DNA from: Cephalotrichum gorgonifer
Taxonomy: Eukaryota; Ascomycota; Sordariomycetes; Microascales; Microascaceae
Direction: 5' to 3'
Assembly: GCA_900312665.1 (NCBI GenBank)
Contig: ONZQ02000003.1
Span: forward strand, 516,648-580,647
Length of the DNA stretch: 64,000 nucleotides
Shown here: piece after piece, positions 1 through 10,529 of the stretch
Layout: every line of letters begins with the position of its first letter
Position numbering within the stretch: position 1 is the stretch's first letter
Made by a program: the position numbers and the translations under genes
Notes under the pieces: generated by a model
What the model was told of the DNA's origin: nothing
Databases searched by the model: none
Seen by the model: only the letters and a program-made list of their open reading frames with translations

Positions 1-152
1 AAATGCCCGAGAAGATCCTGGTAACAAAGGAAATCGGAAGGCAACTGAGCGAAGCCCTCGAACATCCCGAGATTGAGGTGGAGATCGAGCGCGCCTTGTG
101 GCAGGTCGAGCAGCAGAGGGAAAAAGAAAAGGCGAACGCGGGGCAGCACTAA
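1..152 (+). CDS. 3' end of an unidentified gene (partial)
   Basis: An open frame enters from the left edge and ends at TAA 150-152. The visible tail is 49 residues from the first in-window Met at position 3, but the frame may continue upstream. It is charged, rich in Glu, Gln and Lys, and probably helical, ending in EKANAGQH. No motif identifies the family. The frame is followed by non-coding DNA, so this is read as the true C-terminus. Function unknown. Confidence 0.45.
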   Translation, partial: MPEKILVTKEIGRQLSEALEHPEIEVEIERALWQVEQQREKEKANAGQH

Positions 153-543
153 AAACCAAATGAGCGGGGAGCGTAGTAGCTTCCCTGCTCTCCCGTTCTT
201 TGGCAGAGCTGCCAGTGTTGTGTATTGTACGTGTACGTGGATACCCCTCACTCAAATGAGACGAAATCAATAATAGAGAAAGATCTTCACTTGTTTATCT
301 GCTATGTCGCCTGCCTCTGCTTTACGAACCTTCTGCCTTCGTGGCTCGGGATATACAAGCCAGGCGCATGCATATACAACCATAGATGAGATGATGAAAC
401 TATCGCCAAATTGCGACGTAAACACTGCCCTATTCCCTTCCCGCGTCAAGGATCTCTTCTATCTCCTCTGTCTCGGACCCCTCCCCCCTGCCTTCCCCTA
501 ATCCGGAGAAAATATAGACAGGGTCAGCATCATGTTGCTATCC
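153..543. other. Convergent intergenic region
   Basis: About 390 bases lie between the tail of the left-edge gene on + and the 3' end of the hypothetical gene on -. Short frames occur on both strands, but none has codon character or splice partners. The stretch presumably holds the two 3' UTRs. No clear terminator was seen. Confidence 0.5.
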
Positions 544-1509
544 TTAAGCAATGTTATCATCCTCTGACGAGCCGAGGTCGACAGCCGCACCGAGGCCCCG
601 CTCGCTGCCCCGGGGACCAGGGGAGGGAATATGATCCTGGCCGGCCATACCGTTGGATGCTCGCGAAGGTCCATTGACGGGAGGGCCTGGGGAGGCGAGT
701 CTCATCTGCATCCATGATTCGGGGCGATGAATCATTTGGGTGCTCCTCGTGAGGCGGGGTCTCTCTCTTCTTGGAGCCTGGGCGGAGTTGAGGCCGTCGA
801 TCTCGATCATGGCGGAGTTGGAGGTCGTCGTGGTATTCGGGCTCTCAATCCCGGCGGCGAGATCCAATATTCGACCCCGCGGGATGATTTCGATGTGCTC
901 TCCGATAAGGCCGGCCCCACCGTCGTCATCGTTGTGGTCAGCAATCGTGTACTCAACATCCTGCATACCGTCCATATTCTCGAAGATGCTCTCGGTGGCA
1001 ATGCCACTATTCTCATGGCCATCCCGGTCGGCCGAATCCTCTCCGTCATCCTCTTCCCTTCGAAGGTATAAGGGGATATTCGGAAGCCAGTGACGCCCAC
1101 CCCAGTGGTCAACGTCCGGCCGGTCATCCTCAGTATCGCTCGGTTCCTCGTCCACCTCGTCGTCGCCAAAGCCGTCATCCGGCCATTCATCCATCAACAT
1201 CGGGACATCGCCGTCACAATCCAGCTCTATGTCTCGGGGCGAAAGGGGAGGGGCTTCGGTGTAGTAGTACGCGACGTTTCCTGCTCCGTCGTCGACCTCC
1301 ACCTCTAAATCCAATTTCTTGGTCTGCTCCCACGCGACAGCTCCTTTGACCCTTAGGAGTAGTTCACCGATGCCAACGCTCTTGTGCTTATGGCGTCTTC
1401 TGAGGATGTTGATCGGTGGCGGGGGTGATCTGGGTGAGGTTGGTGGTGACGGGTTGAGAGGAGAGGACACTCGGGGCGTGTGGCGTAGGATTAGGGCCAT
1501 GTCGGACAT
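544..1509 (-). CDS. Hypothetical acidic/proline-rich protein
   Basis: The minus-strand frame ends at 544. It stays open upstream to a Met at 1689, but the start preferred here is the Met at 1509 (MSDMALILRH), giving about 321 aa, because the residues upstream of it look like translated leader. The N-terminus has Ser/Pro-rich segments (SPLNPSPPTSPRSPPPP). A middle section contains YYYTEAPPLSPRDIELDCDG, followed by a long Asp/Glu-rich region and a disordered C-terminus. No catalytic motif, signal peptide or membrane segment is visible. Composition suggests a largely disordered nuclear or cytosolic protein. The family is not recognised and the function is unknown. Confidence 0.55.
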   Translation of the reverse strand: MSDMALILRHTPRVSSPLNPSPPTSPRSPPPPINILRRRHKHKSVGIGELLLRVKGAVAWEQTKKLDLEVEVDDGAGNVAYYYTEAPPLSPRDIELDCDGDVPMLMDEWPDDGFGDDEVDEEPSDTEDDRPDVDHWGGRHWLPNIPLYLRREEDDGEDSADRDGHENSGIATESIFENMDGMQDVEYTIADHNDDDGGAGLIGEHIEIIPRGRILDLAAGIESPNTTTTSNSAMIEIDGLNSAQAPRRERPRLTRSTQMIHRPESWMQMRLASPGPPVNGPSRASNGMAGQDHIPSPGPRGSERGLGAAVDLGSSEDDNIA

Positions 1510-3135
1510 TTTTGTTGATATTTTCCTTTTGCTACCGAGATGGGAAAGTACCTTGTCAAGGAGGTCATCCCAGAAGCTAAAAAGGAGAAAAATCTTGGAT
1601 ATGTGCTCGCTTGTTGTGTTCGCAAGTGTGATGAAGTAAGGGGGGCAGTTGCACTCTTGGGGAGCAGTGCTAGAGCTGTGGTATGGCAAGGATTAGACAC
1701 CCGGCACGAAGAGGAAGATTCCCGTCGAGATTTGAGGTTCTTTGTTCTTCACTTAGGCCAAAGTTAATAGTTCCAGGTGGGAAGGTGGGAATCGTTCCTG
1801 CCAAATTGAGAACCGCCACTATTGTTCCAGTCACGGTTGCCATGAAGCTCCAACTCCAGCTCCAGCTCTAGCCCCAGCCCTAGCTCTTCCTTGCCATAAG
1901 GCTCTGGGTCCAGCTTGTCAGTCCTGAACTTCTCCCAAAAGAACTCCCTAATCGCCATAGTTCATCACAGGCAAACCCTTCTGTTCTTATTCTGGAGTTA
2001 CTCCCAGGTGCTAGAGGATGGGCTGTTGTCGAGGCCTTGAAGGGGATGGTGGCGGAACCAGGAAAAGATTTATTTGCTTAGGATGATTCCCCAATGCCTA
2101 GAGCCCCAGTTCACTCGAATGGCCCCAGTAGTTGGTTTACTCTTGAAGTAGAGCATATCTTCTAGGAAGGGCCTGCCTGAGATGGAAGTTGTGATTTGAA
2201 GAGATATATCTCTGGGGTTCTCTCCTATATTCTGGGGTTCTACATTCCATTATCATATTCCATAGAGTAAATAATAGCCTAGGTGCACTACCGTGCAAGT
2301 CCAAGCTAGATTCAGATTCCTGGACATGTTCCTATAGGGGTAGGAGACCACTGATGGTACAAAAGGGTAACCACCCCCATCATCCACTCGCAAGCAGAAT
2401 ATAGTGAAAGACACAATCAAGACAGGAGCCCTCATCTCTTCCAACCTCTCAGATATCTCATTCACACTTCACAATAAGAGCTAAACTCTGTTGTGCCGAA
2501 AGAGAAAAAAAATACGAAACAAAAAACTTTTTGATCGTCCAACATCCCTCCTTCCATGTATAAGCCCTCCCGCTTCCTCACCTCGCAAGAACCTGCCCTC
2601 GTTCGCCATCAACTCCGCCCCTCACCCCTTTTTCATGGATACGGGACTGATGACAGACGGACAAGAAAAAAAAATGTCTTCATAGAACAGCAAGTAAAAA
2701 TATTCCCTCTGCGCCGTTTTCCGTCGTGCCCTTCTGCGCCCCCATCTCCCCCCTTTTCTTTCTCCTCCCATGACATATCGACCGGTAGTCCCCAAGCGCT
2801 AGAAAAAATAACCAAAAAAACAAAGGCAAGAACGCGAGAAACGGGGAAAAGCAGCCGCAAGAAAACAAATACCAGAGGAGTAGGTTTTCCCTGGGCCGAC
2901 CTCCGACTCGATCGTGGGGGAATTATAGGAGTATTTTGTAGTAAATCCCATGGATTCGCATCATTACTAGAATCCAGAAGGGGCATAGCAATCAAAGACG
3001 TCAACGTGCTCATAATGGTGGTGGTACAAGTTGGATTGCGGCCATGTTAGCCTGTGGTTTTTGGTGTCAAAGCGCCGGCATGGCCAGGAGGGTCATTGGC
3101 TGGGGGACCGCCTCGATACCTCAAGTAGTCTCCCA
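1510..3135. other. Intergenic region upstream of the hypothetical gene
   Basis: This 1.6-kb stretch lies between the start of the acidic protein gene and the 3' end of the GATA factor gene, both on the minus strand. It contains a short run of CTCCAG-like units near 1850-1875 and A-rich or pyrimidine-rich stretches near 2500-2850. The longest frame (2633-3013, minus) has simple composition and no homology signal. It probably holds the promoter of the hypothetical gene and the 3' UTR of the GATA gene. Confidence 0.4.
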
Positions 3136-4384
3136 TCAAGACTGTGCCTCTGAAACAGCCTCTGGAACAGCCTCAGGAACGGCCTCAGGAACGGTCTCAG
3201 GAACGGTCTCTGGAATGGTCTCTCGAACGGCCTCTGAAGAGGCCTCAGGAGCCGCTTCGGGAGCCGCCTCTGAAATGGCTTCCGGAATGGCCTCAGGCTC
3301 GATGGAGAGCTTCACCCTCTTAGCTGGAGGGCCGGCGTCCTCTTCCTCCGCCTCAGGTGCCTCCGTAGGAGTAGAAATTCCGGCTGGCTCCTGGGCCAGT
3401 GGAGAGGCAGGGGCAGGAGACGGGTTGGAACCCGCAGCAGCAGCTGTGGCCACGGCCGCAGTTGCTGTCGCCGCCCCAGCCAACTTCGCTTCCAGTTCCA
3501 GCTCTAGCTCGTCTAGCCGGCGCTTGAGATTGTTTTCACGACGGTGGCTGTCCTCCAGCTGTTCCCGCAGCTGTGCCTCCGTCGCGGACTTGGCCTCGAG
3601 GTCCGCGCGCAGTTGCGCCACCTCCTGTCGAGACATTTCTTGCTCATGTTTTGCGTTGGCATCGCCTAGCTCCAACTGTTGGACCCGGTCGCAGTAGAGC
3701 TTGTTGATGAGCTCTAGTTCTCCAACTCGAGTATGGAGGCTCGAGTTTGCAGACATAAGCTGGTCGGTCGTGGTGGAAGCCGAGTCCCGGCGATCGCCAC
3801 TCAACGGGGACGGAGCTCGTCCCGAGCCATATGCTGAGAGGGACGAGGCGAGATGCTGATCTTGAACGGAAGGGAATACCGGCAGCGCGTTCGGATTGTA
3901 TAGCGAAGGGGTGCCCGTCCGCGAAATAGGCGATCCGGATCCGTCCGTGTGGCCATTCGCCGATTTTTGTGATGCTTGTCGAGCCGCTTGCGCTGTCGCT
4001 GCCGCTGCAGTATTCTGGACGATGTCGAGGCCGCTCGGGTCACCCGCGTTGGGAAATGGTTGAGGTTGCACTTGTTGCTGCTAGGAACACGCGAATTATG
4101 TCAATGGACGGTGCGCGACGCGGAGTGAGGGATATGCCCCTCCATACCTTTTTCTTGATGAGGTCTGGCCGCATGCCCGCATTTTTGACCCTGTTCCGGC
4201 TCTTGATCACGTCGGTCTTGAGAGATATGGGTCGAGGGCGGTTGTGGAGCTTGAGAAATAACCCGCAGGCATTGCATAGGACGGATCCGAACTCATCTCG
4301 CCTCCAGAGGGGGGTAGTCGAAGTGCTGCAATTGTGGCAGGTTGGCTGCGAGGTTTCGCGATTGTGGTTAGCTGGAGTCGCCAT
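3136..4384 (-). CDS. asd-4: ASD-4-like GATA zinc-finger transcription factor
   Basis: Two exons on the minus strand, 4384-4148 and 4080-3136, are joined in phase 0 across a 67-bp GTATGG...TAG intron, giving 393 aa. Residues 16-40 form a GATA finger of the CX2CX17CX2C type (CHNC...CNAC) with the conserved LWRRD and [17 protein letters not shown] coiled coil follows around the [16 protein letters not shown] and [13 protein letters not shown] segments. A single finger followed by a C-terminal coiled coil is the layout of Neurospora ASD-4, a nuclear regulator of ascus and ascospore development; function here is inferred from that. The C-terminus carries a run of about a dozen imperfect EAVP/ETVP-type units (genomic 3140-3300). 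The start at 4384 (MATPANHN) was chosen as closest to the finger; a second Met lies immediately before it at 4387. Confidence 0.85.
3140..3300 (-). repeat. Coding tandem repeat of Glu-x-x-Pro units
   Basis: Degenerate 12-bp units (GAGGCCGTTCCT-like on the minus strand) repeat through the last 55 codons of the GATA factor gene. They encode [20 protein letters not shown] tetrapeptides. The unit length is a multiple of three, so copy-number change would keep the frame. Confidence 0.7.
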
Positions 4385-4979
4385 CATGACTAGAGGTGGG
4401 TAGTTGGAGCAGGAGGACGACTCGAAGATTCGGTAGAGCTCTGGGGGGAGATTCATAAAATGCAGAGGGGGGGGTCGTCGTCGTGCTGATAAGATTTTGA
4501 TAGAGGGCGACAAAGAATTTCGATGCCCACTAAGATTAGATCTTATCAAAAGTTGCTCGAATGGGGGGGGGAGGAAAGATAAGGAGAGTCACGTGCATGC
4601 ATGTTTTTAACTTTTCATAAGCCAAAGGGCGGGGGGCAGAAGGGGGGTGCGCCAAGACTTTGACCGTGACTGGTGGAGCATTCAGCCGAGTGTGGATCCT
4701 GCCTAATACGGTGTCCACTGTCCGCTGCTCAGCAGACCACAGCCATATCGTAGCTGATAGGGAGTACTCGTAGTTATGGCTGATAGGGGGCTAGGTGGGC
4801 AAGGGGGCAGTATCGTTATCGGTACGACAAGCCGAAATGGGTCAACAGCCCGTATCGAGGCAGGACTTCCTGGGCGTGTGTTGTCCTCGGACTTCCGTCT
4901 CTGGAAGCTCAATAACACCAAACCGCTTTCGCTCGATAATGATACATCATGTGATAGAGATAAGAGAGGTCGGGTACAC

Positions 4980-5794
4980 TTACGAGGCTATTACCACCTC
5001 CAGGTGTAGCTGCTGGGGATGAAGCGATATAAACAGGGGGTGGACCATGTGTAGTCCTGCCAGTAGTTCGTTTGTTAGCTCCATGCGCCAACCATCTTTT
5101 GGATCATTCCCACTGCGCGACTCTGTCGCCAGCGCAAGTCCAAAGAACACGTTGAGGGCTGGACAGCGGTGGTACATAAGCATCGCGCATCCCAAGATGG
5201 ATGTTAAGCCCAAGAGCTCGCGACATGCGCACAAAGGAGACGACAAAGACCCTGCCCGTCGCGTATCGAAACTATATCCCCTTCTCATGTAACTCACCTC
5301 ATCTGTGGGGAACTCGAAGACGAGTTTCCAGGAGCGAGAGATGATATGCCCGGTAGTTGATGGAGGGAAGCTGACGTCGATGAGGAGCTCGGCCTCGATA
5401 TTGGCTCGAGGGAGTGCGGGAGAGGGAGAACCTGGGTGCCATCCTCCATTACCGACGATGTAGAAGAGTATTCTGCGCCGGTTTCCTGTTTCCGTGGTGC
5501 AGATGGGCCAGGGAGGGGGGCAGACGCGCGGGACTGGTGATCGCGAGGCTGGTCTTGCGCTGTAGGGGATGCTGCGAAGACAGGGGTGGCCTCGGTGGGG
5601 AGAGGTGTAGGCGGCGGCGGCGGCGTGTCGTTTGTCGAGTTGGCAGGATATATCGAGAAAGTCCTTGTACAGACTAGGCTACTGGGATATCGGGTGAGAA
5701 GTTCAAACGGTTGAAAGGACTGGAGAGGTGGGAGCGATCGACGGCGGTAATGGAGAACAGCAGATTGCAGTTTTGGTTGGACAAACTCTATCAC
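4980..5794 (-). CDS. Uncertain gene, possible mitochondrial presequence
   Basis: The minus frame 5794-5294 encodes up to 166 aa. Its N-terminus is rich in Arg, Ser and hydrophobic residues and almost free of acidic ones (HYRRRSLPPLQSFQPF, then LVCTRTFSIYP), which resembles a mitochondrial targeting sequence. A long Pro/Ser-rich disordered part follows. The frame is interrupted at a good donor (GTGAGT at about 5288). A second frame, 5297-4980, contains a hydrophobic segment (LGLTSILGCAMLMYHR) and runs to another donor-like GTAAGT near 4986, but I could not find a phase-consistent acceptor. Exon structure and C-terminus are therefore unresolved, and the family is not recognised. Confidence 0.3.
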
Positions 5795-7114
5795 CTAGGG
5801 GAGAAAATACCAACGAGGGGATATAAAAATAACACATTAATGGCATATGCAGAGGAGTCAATTAGTCCCAGGCAAATCTCAGAAAACTTCGGAAGAAGGC
5901 TGACACTCGTTCATCATACACCCCGAAACCCAACTTTTTTTTCGAGCATCTGGCCAAATTTCCGATCAAGATTCAAGAACATCGCCTCTGATTGGTTGAG
6001 GTGTCTGACAGATGGCAACGCACTCGGAAGAAGGTTCTTCCTTGCCAGGATGCACCATGCTGTCTGTGCACACAAAGTGGGTAACTCCACCTGACCACTT
6101 TCATGGCAGTGCGCCGGTGCGCCGTCCCTGTCAGCGGACAACGTTAATACTTGAACAAGTATGGGTGACAGGGAGAGAACAGGTGTTGCGAGGTTCGAGG
6201 ACTTCTATCGATAGCGTCAAGTTCGATGTGTCGTAAAAAAAAACAAGTACTCCGGAAGGGGCCATGCCCACATAAAGGCGCTAATGTGCAAATGGAGAGA
6301 CATTTATAGTCCGACGATCTCACCCTCGGCCCCTCCCGACACTCAGAACACCAACTAAGGATGGGATGGGATGGGAACGGGAGGACACATGACTCGTAGT
6401 CGTAGTCCCGATGTTTCCGGGTTATTTGCACCTGACCCCTTCGACATCAAAAGCTATATACACTAGAACCGGCGCACTTGTGGAACATACCCGCCAAGGC
6501 CCGAGAGAGAGAGGCGTTCCATGGCCATACCCCCATAAATGTTAAAGGACGTAAAACGGCCAGTTGAACCACTTCAGAGTCTGTGGGACCACCCCTTCTC
6601 CAAGCGCTGAAGCGAGGTCCAAGAATGCAGGGACCCTGCTGATTTTCTCCAATGAGACGTGAGGAGCGGAGAACCTTGAGTGAATGGCGGCAACCCCGCC
6701 AATCCTAATTTGTACCAAGCGTGATGATTATGTCAACCGATGACCTCAACCAGATCTCACATCAAGTAACATCTGTTCATGTGCACATGCCTGCCTCCCT
6801 TCAGAACCCAGCCAACCAGTCGAGAAAGCGGTGAATGAAAAAAACTCAATCCACGACCAATCGAACGTAGACATCCTCGCTGCGATTCTCCTCTTCAGAG
6901 CGTGCTTCGAGAATCCGACTCGACCACGAACAATTTTGCCACCCTGTCGCTGGCTGAGTACTTGTGCCTACCTATTGTTGCCCCACCACACACCTACATT
7001 CTGTAGCCGCCAACACCCATCTTCTCGCCTGAGCCCACCTGCCTAATTCTGCTCTGCTTTAACCCCGATCCTCGACACCAGGCCCAGAAAGCAATATACC
7101 TCCACGCCGCAATC
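5795..7114. other. Divergent intergenic region upstream of Svf1
   Basis: This 1.3-kb region separates the uncertain minus gene from the Svf1 gene. It has ACAAGTA-type intergenic motifs near 6156 and 6246, a short GATGG tandem near 6362, and a pyrimidine-rich leader from about 6990 to 7110 just before the Svf1 ATG. No gene could be supported in it. Confidence 0.5.
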
Positions 7115-8470
7115 ATGTTCAACTGGGCTAAACAACAGTACGCAAATCCCCTGTCACCCTTTCGCCATTCCAGTTTCTTCCCCACCTATCGCAGCCAGAA
7201 CCTCAGCAGCTAACCACTTATCCAAGGTTGGCGAATGTCGCCGGGACCCAGGAGCCCATCTATGGCGCCAGCGCGATCAAATCTGTCGCACAGGAAACGG
7301 CGGAGACACCCTACACTGAGCTAACCAGAGATGACTTCAAATGGACGGGAATGGACTCGACGTCTGTGGAGACGCAGACCTTCTACTTCATGGCCAAGGG
7401 TGGCGATCTTGGGGTTGCTCAGGTCATCTATAGTAACGTCGCGTAAGGATGATCACAGAAAACGGATGTTGAAGCGCTGTGGACTTTTTTGCTAACCCAT
7501 CTCGAAGCGGCATCCATATCACCTGCCAGTTCACTGCCAAGATCTTCTCCCGCGACCCCGCCAAGCCCCACCTGTGGTCATCGACCATGCTCGAGAATGC
7601 CGAGTTCAGCGAGGACAAGACCTCTTTCTACGCCGACAGCTGCGCTGTAGAGCTTTCCGAGGACGGCACGTCGTACACCATCAAGAGCCTCGTTGACGAG
7701 AAGTGCGTCGTCAACCTGAAGGTCACGCGAACCTCCCCGGGCCTCCATGCTGGGAAGACGGGGAGGTCGCTCTTCGGCACGGACCCGGAGAAGCCCTGGG
7801 GCTCGATGAGGCACGCCTTCTGGCCGAGGTGTGTTGCCGAGGGCACTATGACGACGCCCGACGGCGCGATAGATTTCGAGGGGCGGGCTTTCTATGTCCA
7901 CGCGCTGATGGGCATGAAGCCGCACCATGCGGCGGCGAAGTGGAACTTCGCTAACTTCCAAGGCGATGACTACACGGCCATGATAATGGAGTTCACAACC
8001 CCGCCCTCATACGGTTCCACGAAGGTCACTATTGGCGCGATTGCCAAGGATGGCGAGGTCGTGGTGGCGAATTGCGACAGCACCGCAGTCCATGTCAAGG
8101 TAGAGGGCGACGAGTTGAACGACTGGCCCGTGCCGAGCGAGATCAAGTATACATGGTCCGGGAAGACCAAGGACGGGAAAGACTTGGAGGCGACGCTGGA
8201 GGCAGTTGTGGGGCAGAGTTCCGACAGGGTAGATGTCATGGCGGAGGTTCCCGGGTTCGTGAAGGCGATAGTGGCGACCGCGGCCGGAACCAAGCCCTAT
8301 GTCTACCAGGTGAGTTTCGGCGGACATGACTCGTCTGTTTTATGAGACATTGCTGACATTATATATAGTACAACCCATCAAACAAGCAGACCCTGAAGAT
8401 CAAGACCGGCGAGGAGGAGACCACAGAGGCCGGTAAACTCTTCGCGGAGGCTACTTTCATCTCGAAGTAG
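7115..8470 (+). CDS. SVF1: Svf1-like ceramide-transfer / survival factor
   Basis: Four exons, 7115-7137, 7227-7442, 7508-8309 and 8369-8470, join with consistent phases and GT-AG borders, giving about 380 aa. The 23-nt first exon encodes the short amphipathic N-terminus MFNWAKQQ, which yeast Svf1 uses to bind membranes. The core has family signatures such as [45 protein letters not shown] and [20 protein letters not shown], forming two lipocalin-like halves. In yeast, Svf1 moves ceramide from ER to Golgi and supports survival under oxidative stress and cold; the same role is inferred here. Length is typical and no key segment appears missing. The start was fixed by matching the amphipathic helix and by the splice phase. 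Confidence 0.9.
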
Positions 8471-9251
8471 GCTAGTGGCTCTGATCCATGGTTTGTAAAC
8501 GCCAGGACGGGGGATCAATGAGTCCAGATGTGGTGTGAGGAGGAGTTTTACATTTGGGTACGCTGGGGAAGAACGTTCACTTCCACGACCGCCACTGCGC
8601 TAGCACGCTCAGTTCACGCACTATATTTCTGCCGCATATTCTTCATTATAATAGTCGAGGCCCTATGGCCTTCTAATCGAGAGATAATTTTCCGCTTATT
8701 GGCTCACGAATGGATCCATTCGCCGCTACGTTCTCAGTGCCGCTATCGTGGATTGAGAATATGTAATGCCGGTGGTCTTAAGAAGACAAGCTCTCATGGA
8801 TGCGCCCTTGTTACAGTACATATCCTAGGCCTAGGTGAAGCATGTGGCCAGTTTGACCTCCTCCTTTTAGATTCTTTTCCTTCTCGATCTTGGCATGGTG
8901 AAACTTAGTCGGCCAAGCAAAGCCACCGACGAAAGCGGCGCTTGTCGCTGGGGCAATTGTCCTGGACGTCACGTGTGGTCGTCCAGTCCGGGGGGGGGCC
9001 TCCGGTACCCCCACAAACGTACCTCCGCCGATATCACTGCCTCCGTGCCAACCGCCGACAGCACGGGAGGCAAGACCCCACCAGGCACCTGCTCTCATCG
9101 CATCGCGCTGGAGCTCGATAGACTCAATTTTCACGATATCCCGCCAACCAAAACAGAAATATATGCGACCCGTTTTTCGCCCGCCGTTATTTTTTATCAG
9201 TGATTATTACTTTTTCTGTTTTCACTTTTCTCAAGATTGGCTGTGTGCGAA
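8471..9251. other. Intergenic region between Svf1 and histone H4 variant
   Basis: These 780 bases hold the Svf1 3' UTR and the promoter of the histone-like gene. The last 80 bases before the ATG are T-rich (TTATTTTTTATCAG, then TTTTTCTGTTTTCAC). No additional gene was recognised. Confidence 0.45.
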
Positions 9252-10150
9252 ATGCCCCCCAACTTTCAGCGAGGTGGGCCCGGTGGCCGTGGCAAGCACG
9301 TCGTTGCCCCGTCTGGCTCATCTCGGCTTGGAGGGATAGTCCCGATGGGTAGCGGGGCCCGACGTTATCGGTAAGTTTAAACTATTGTCGTCATCTTCCT
9401 CGAACTGTGGGGACAAGAACACTATCATATCCAGCGTGGAAGGGGGGGCGTGCTGACTGTGGGGGGGCGGGCACATAGCAAGATTAACAAAGATACCATC
9501 AATGGCATCAGTGGGTATCTCCACGTTTTCGACGCGCAGCTGCAGACCTTCGAGTCGCCCCGGTTTGTTACATGAAATAGCGTGGCTGACAGGTGTTCCT
9601 CTCGCTTTTTTGCATCTTTTATAGCCCGGCCCGCCATCCGGTAAGTGTCCTCATACCTTTTTCTCACTTCTGCGGTGATGGGGGGAGGGAGTCGAGATAA
9701 GGCGGTAGCGGGGCTGCGGGACGGACATGCACTGACTACGAGGAACAGACGACTCGCCCGCCGAGGAGGTGTGAAGCGCATTTCCGCTTCTATTTACAAT
9801 GAGATGCGCATGGCACTCAAGGACAGACTCACCATGGTAATCACTCAACCTGCCAATAACCTCGAGGTCGGCCGGTCCTAACGCGCTCCTACAGATTCTA
9901 AGGGACGCTATCCTGTTCACGGAGCACCGGCAGGCGAAGACTGTGTCGGTCAACGACGTGAGTCTATCAGGTTTTAGGCTCGACAGCCCCCGTCATGGCA
10001 ACGACATGAGTTGCCAGTTTACTAACCCGTGTTTTACAGATTCTCTTTAGCTTGAGACGCATCGGCAAGCCCATGTATGGCTTTGATCCGGACACATACA
10101 CCGAGCCGAACCGCCGGCGTGGCCCCCCTCCCGAGCAGCGCGGTTCTTGA
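9252..10150 (+). CDS. hH4v: Divergent histone H4 variant
   Basis: Six short exons (9252-9370, 9479-9510, 9625-9640, 9749-9836, 9895-9957, 10040-10150) join in phase, giving 142 aa against about 103 for canonical H4. The histone fold is clear: RKINKDTINGITRPAIRRLA matches the H4 segment around RDNIQGITKPAIRRLA, then RRGGVKRIS is identical to H4. The sequence continues with IYNEMRMAL, FTEHRQAKTVSVNDI and LRRIGKPMYGF. The N-terminal tail is unlike the canonical one: it is Gly/Ser/Arg-rich and lacks the SGRGKGGKGLGK pattern with its acetylated lysines. A 25-residue Arg/Pro-rich tail follows the usual C-terminal YGFGG position. Neurospora is known to carry a divergent H4 variant (hH4v), and this is probably its orthologue. 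Exon 3 is a 16-nt microexon. The role is inferred to be a specialised nucleosome component, condition unknown. Confidence 0.85.
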
Positions 10151-10529
10151 TCGGATGAATCCACCTTCCCAAGCCTAACATTATTGTTCATGTTACTGAT
10201 TTACTGGCGTTTACTGGACTTGTGGTGCGGTGTGGCGTGTCTCCAACGCTTTTTTTTTTCACCTATGCGTTTTCCGTTGTTTACCTCAATTACGACTTGA
10301 TGATATACCAAAGGGAGGGCGCTTCTCAACCTTGATAGCAGGGGAATCTGTACTTAATGGAATTAGTCCGTCGAATCTAAAACGGCATGGCAGGGTCGGT
10401 AGAGGCATGCCAGGCTAGAGTACCTAAAGGGAGTGGTACAATATGCCTACTTTCACATGTTTGCATTCTCTTTCGGGGATGGGGCAATAGGACAGACAAT
10501 GTTTATGTATCAATTTTATAACTACTCTT
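10151..10529. other. Convergent intergenic region
   Basis: These 379 bases contain the facing 3' ends of the H4-variant gene (+) and the GNAT gene (-). A T-run lies near 10250-10259. No gene was found. Confidence 0.5.
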
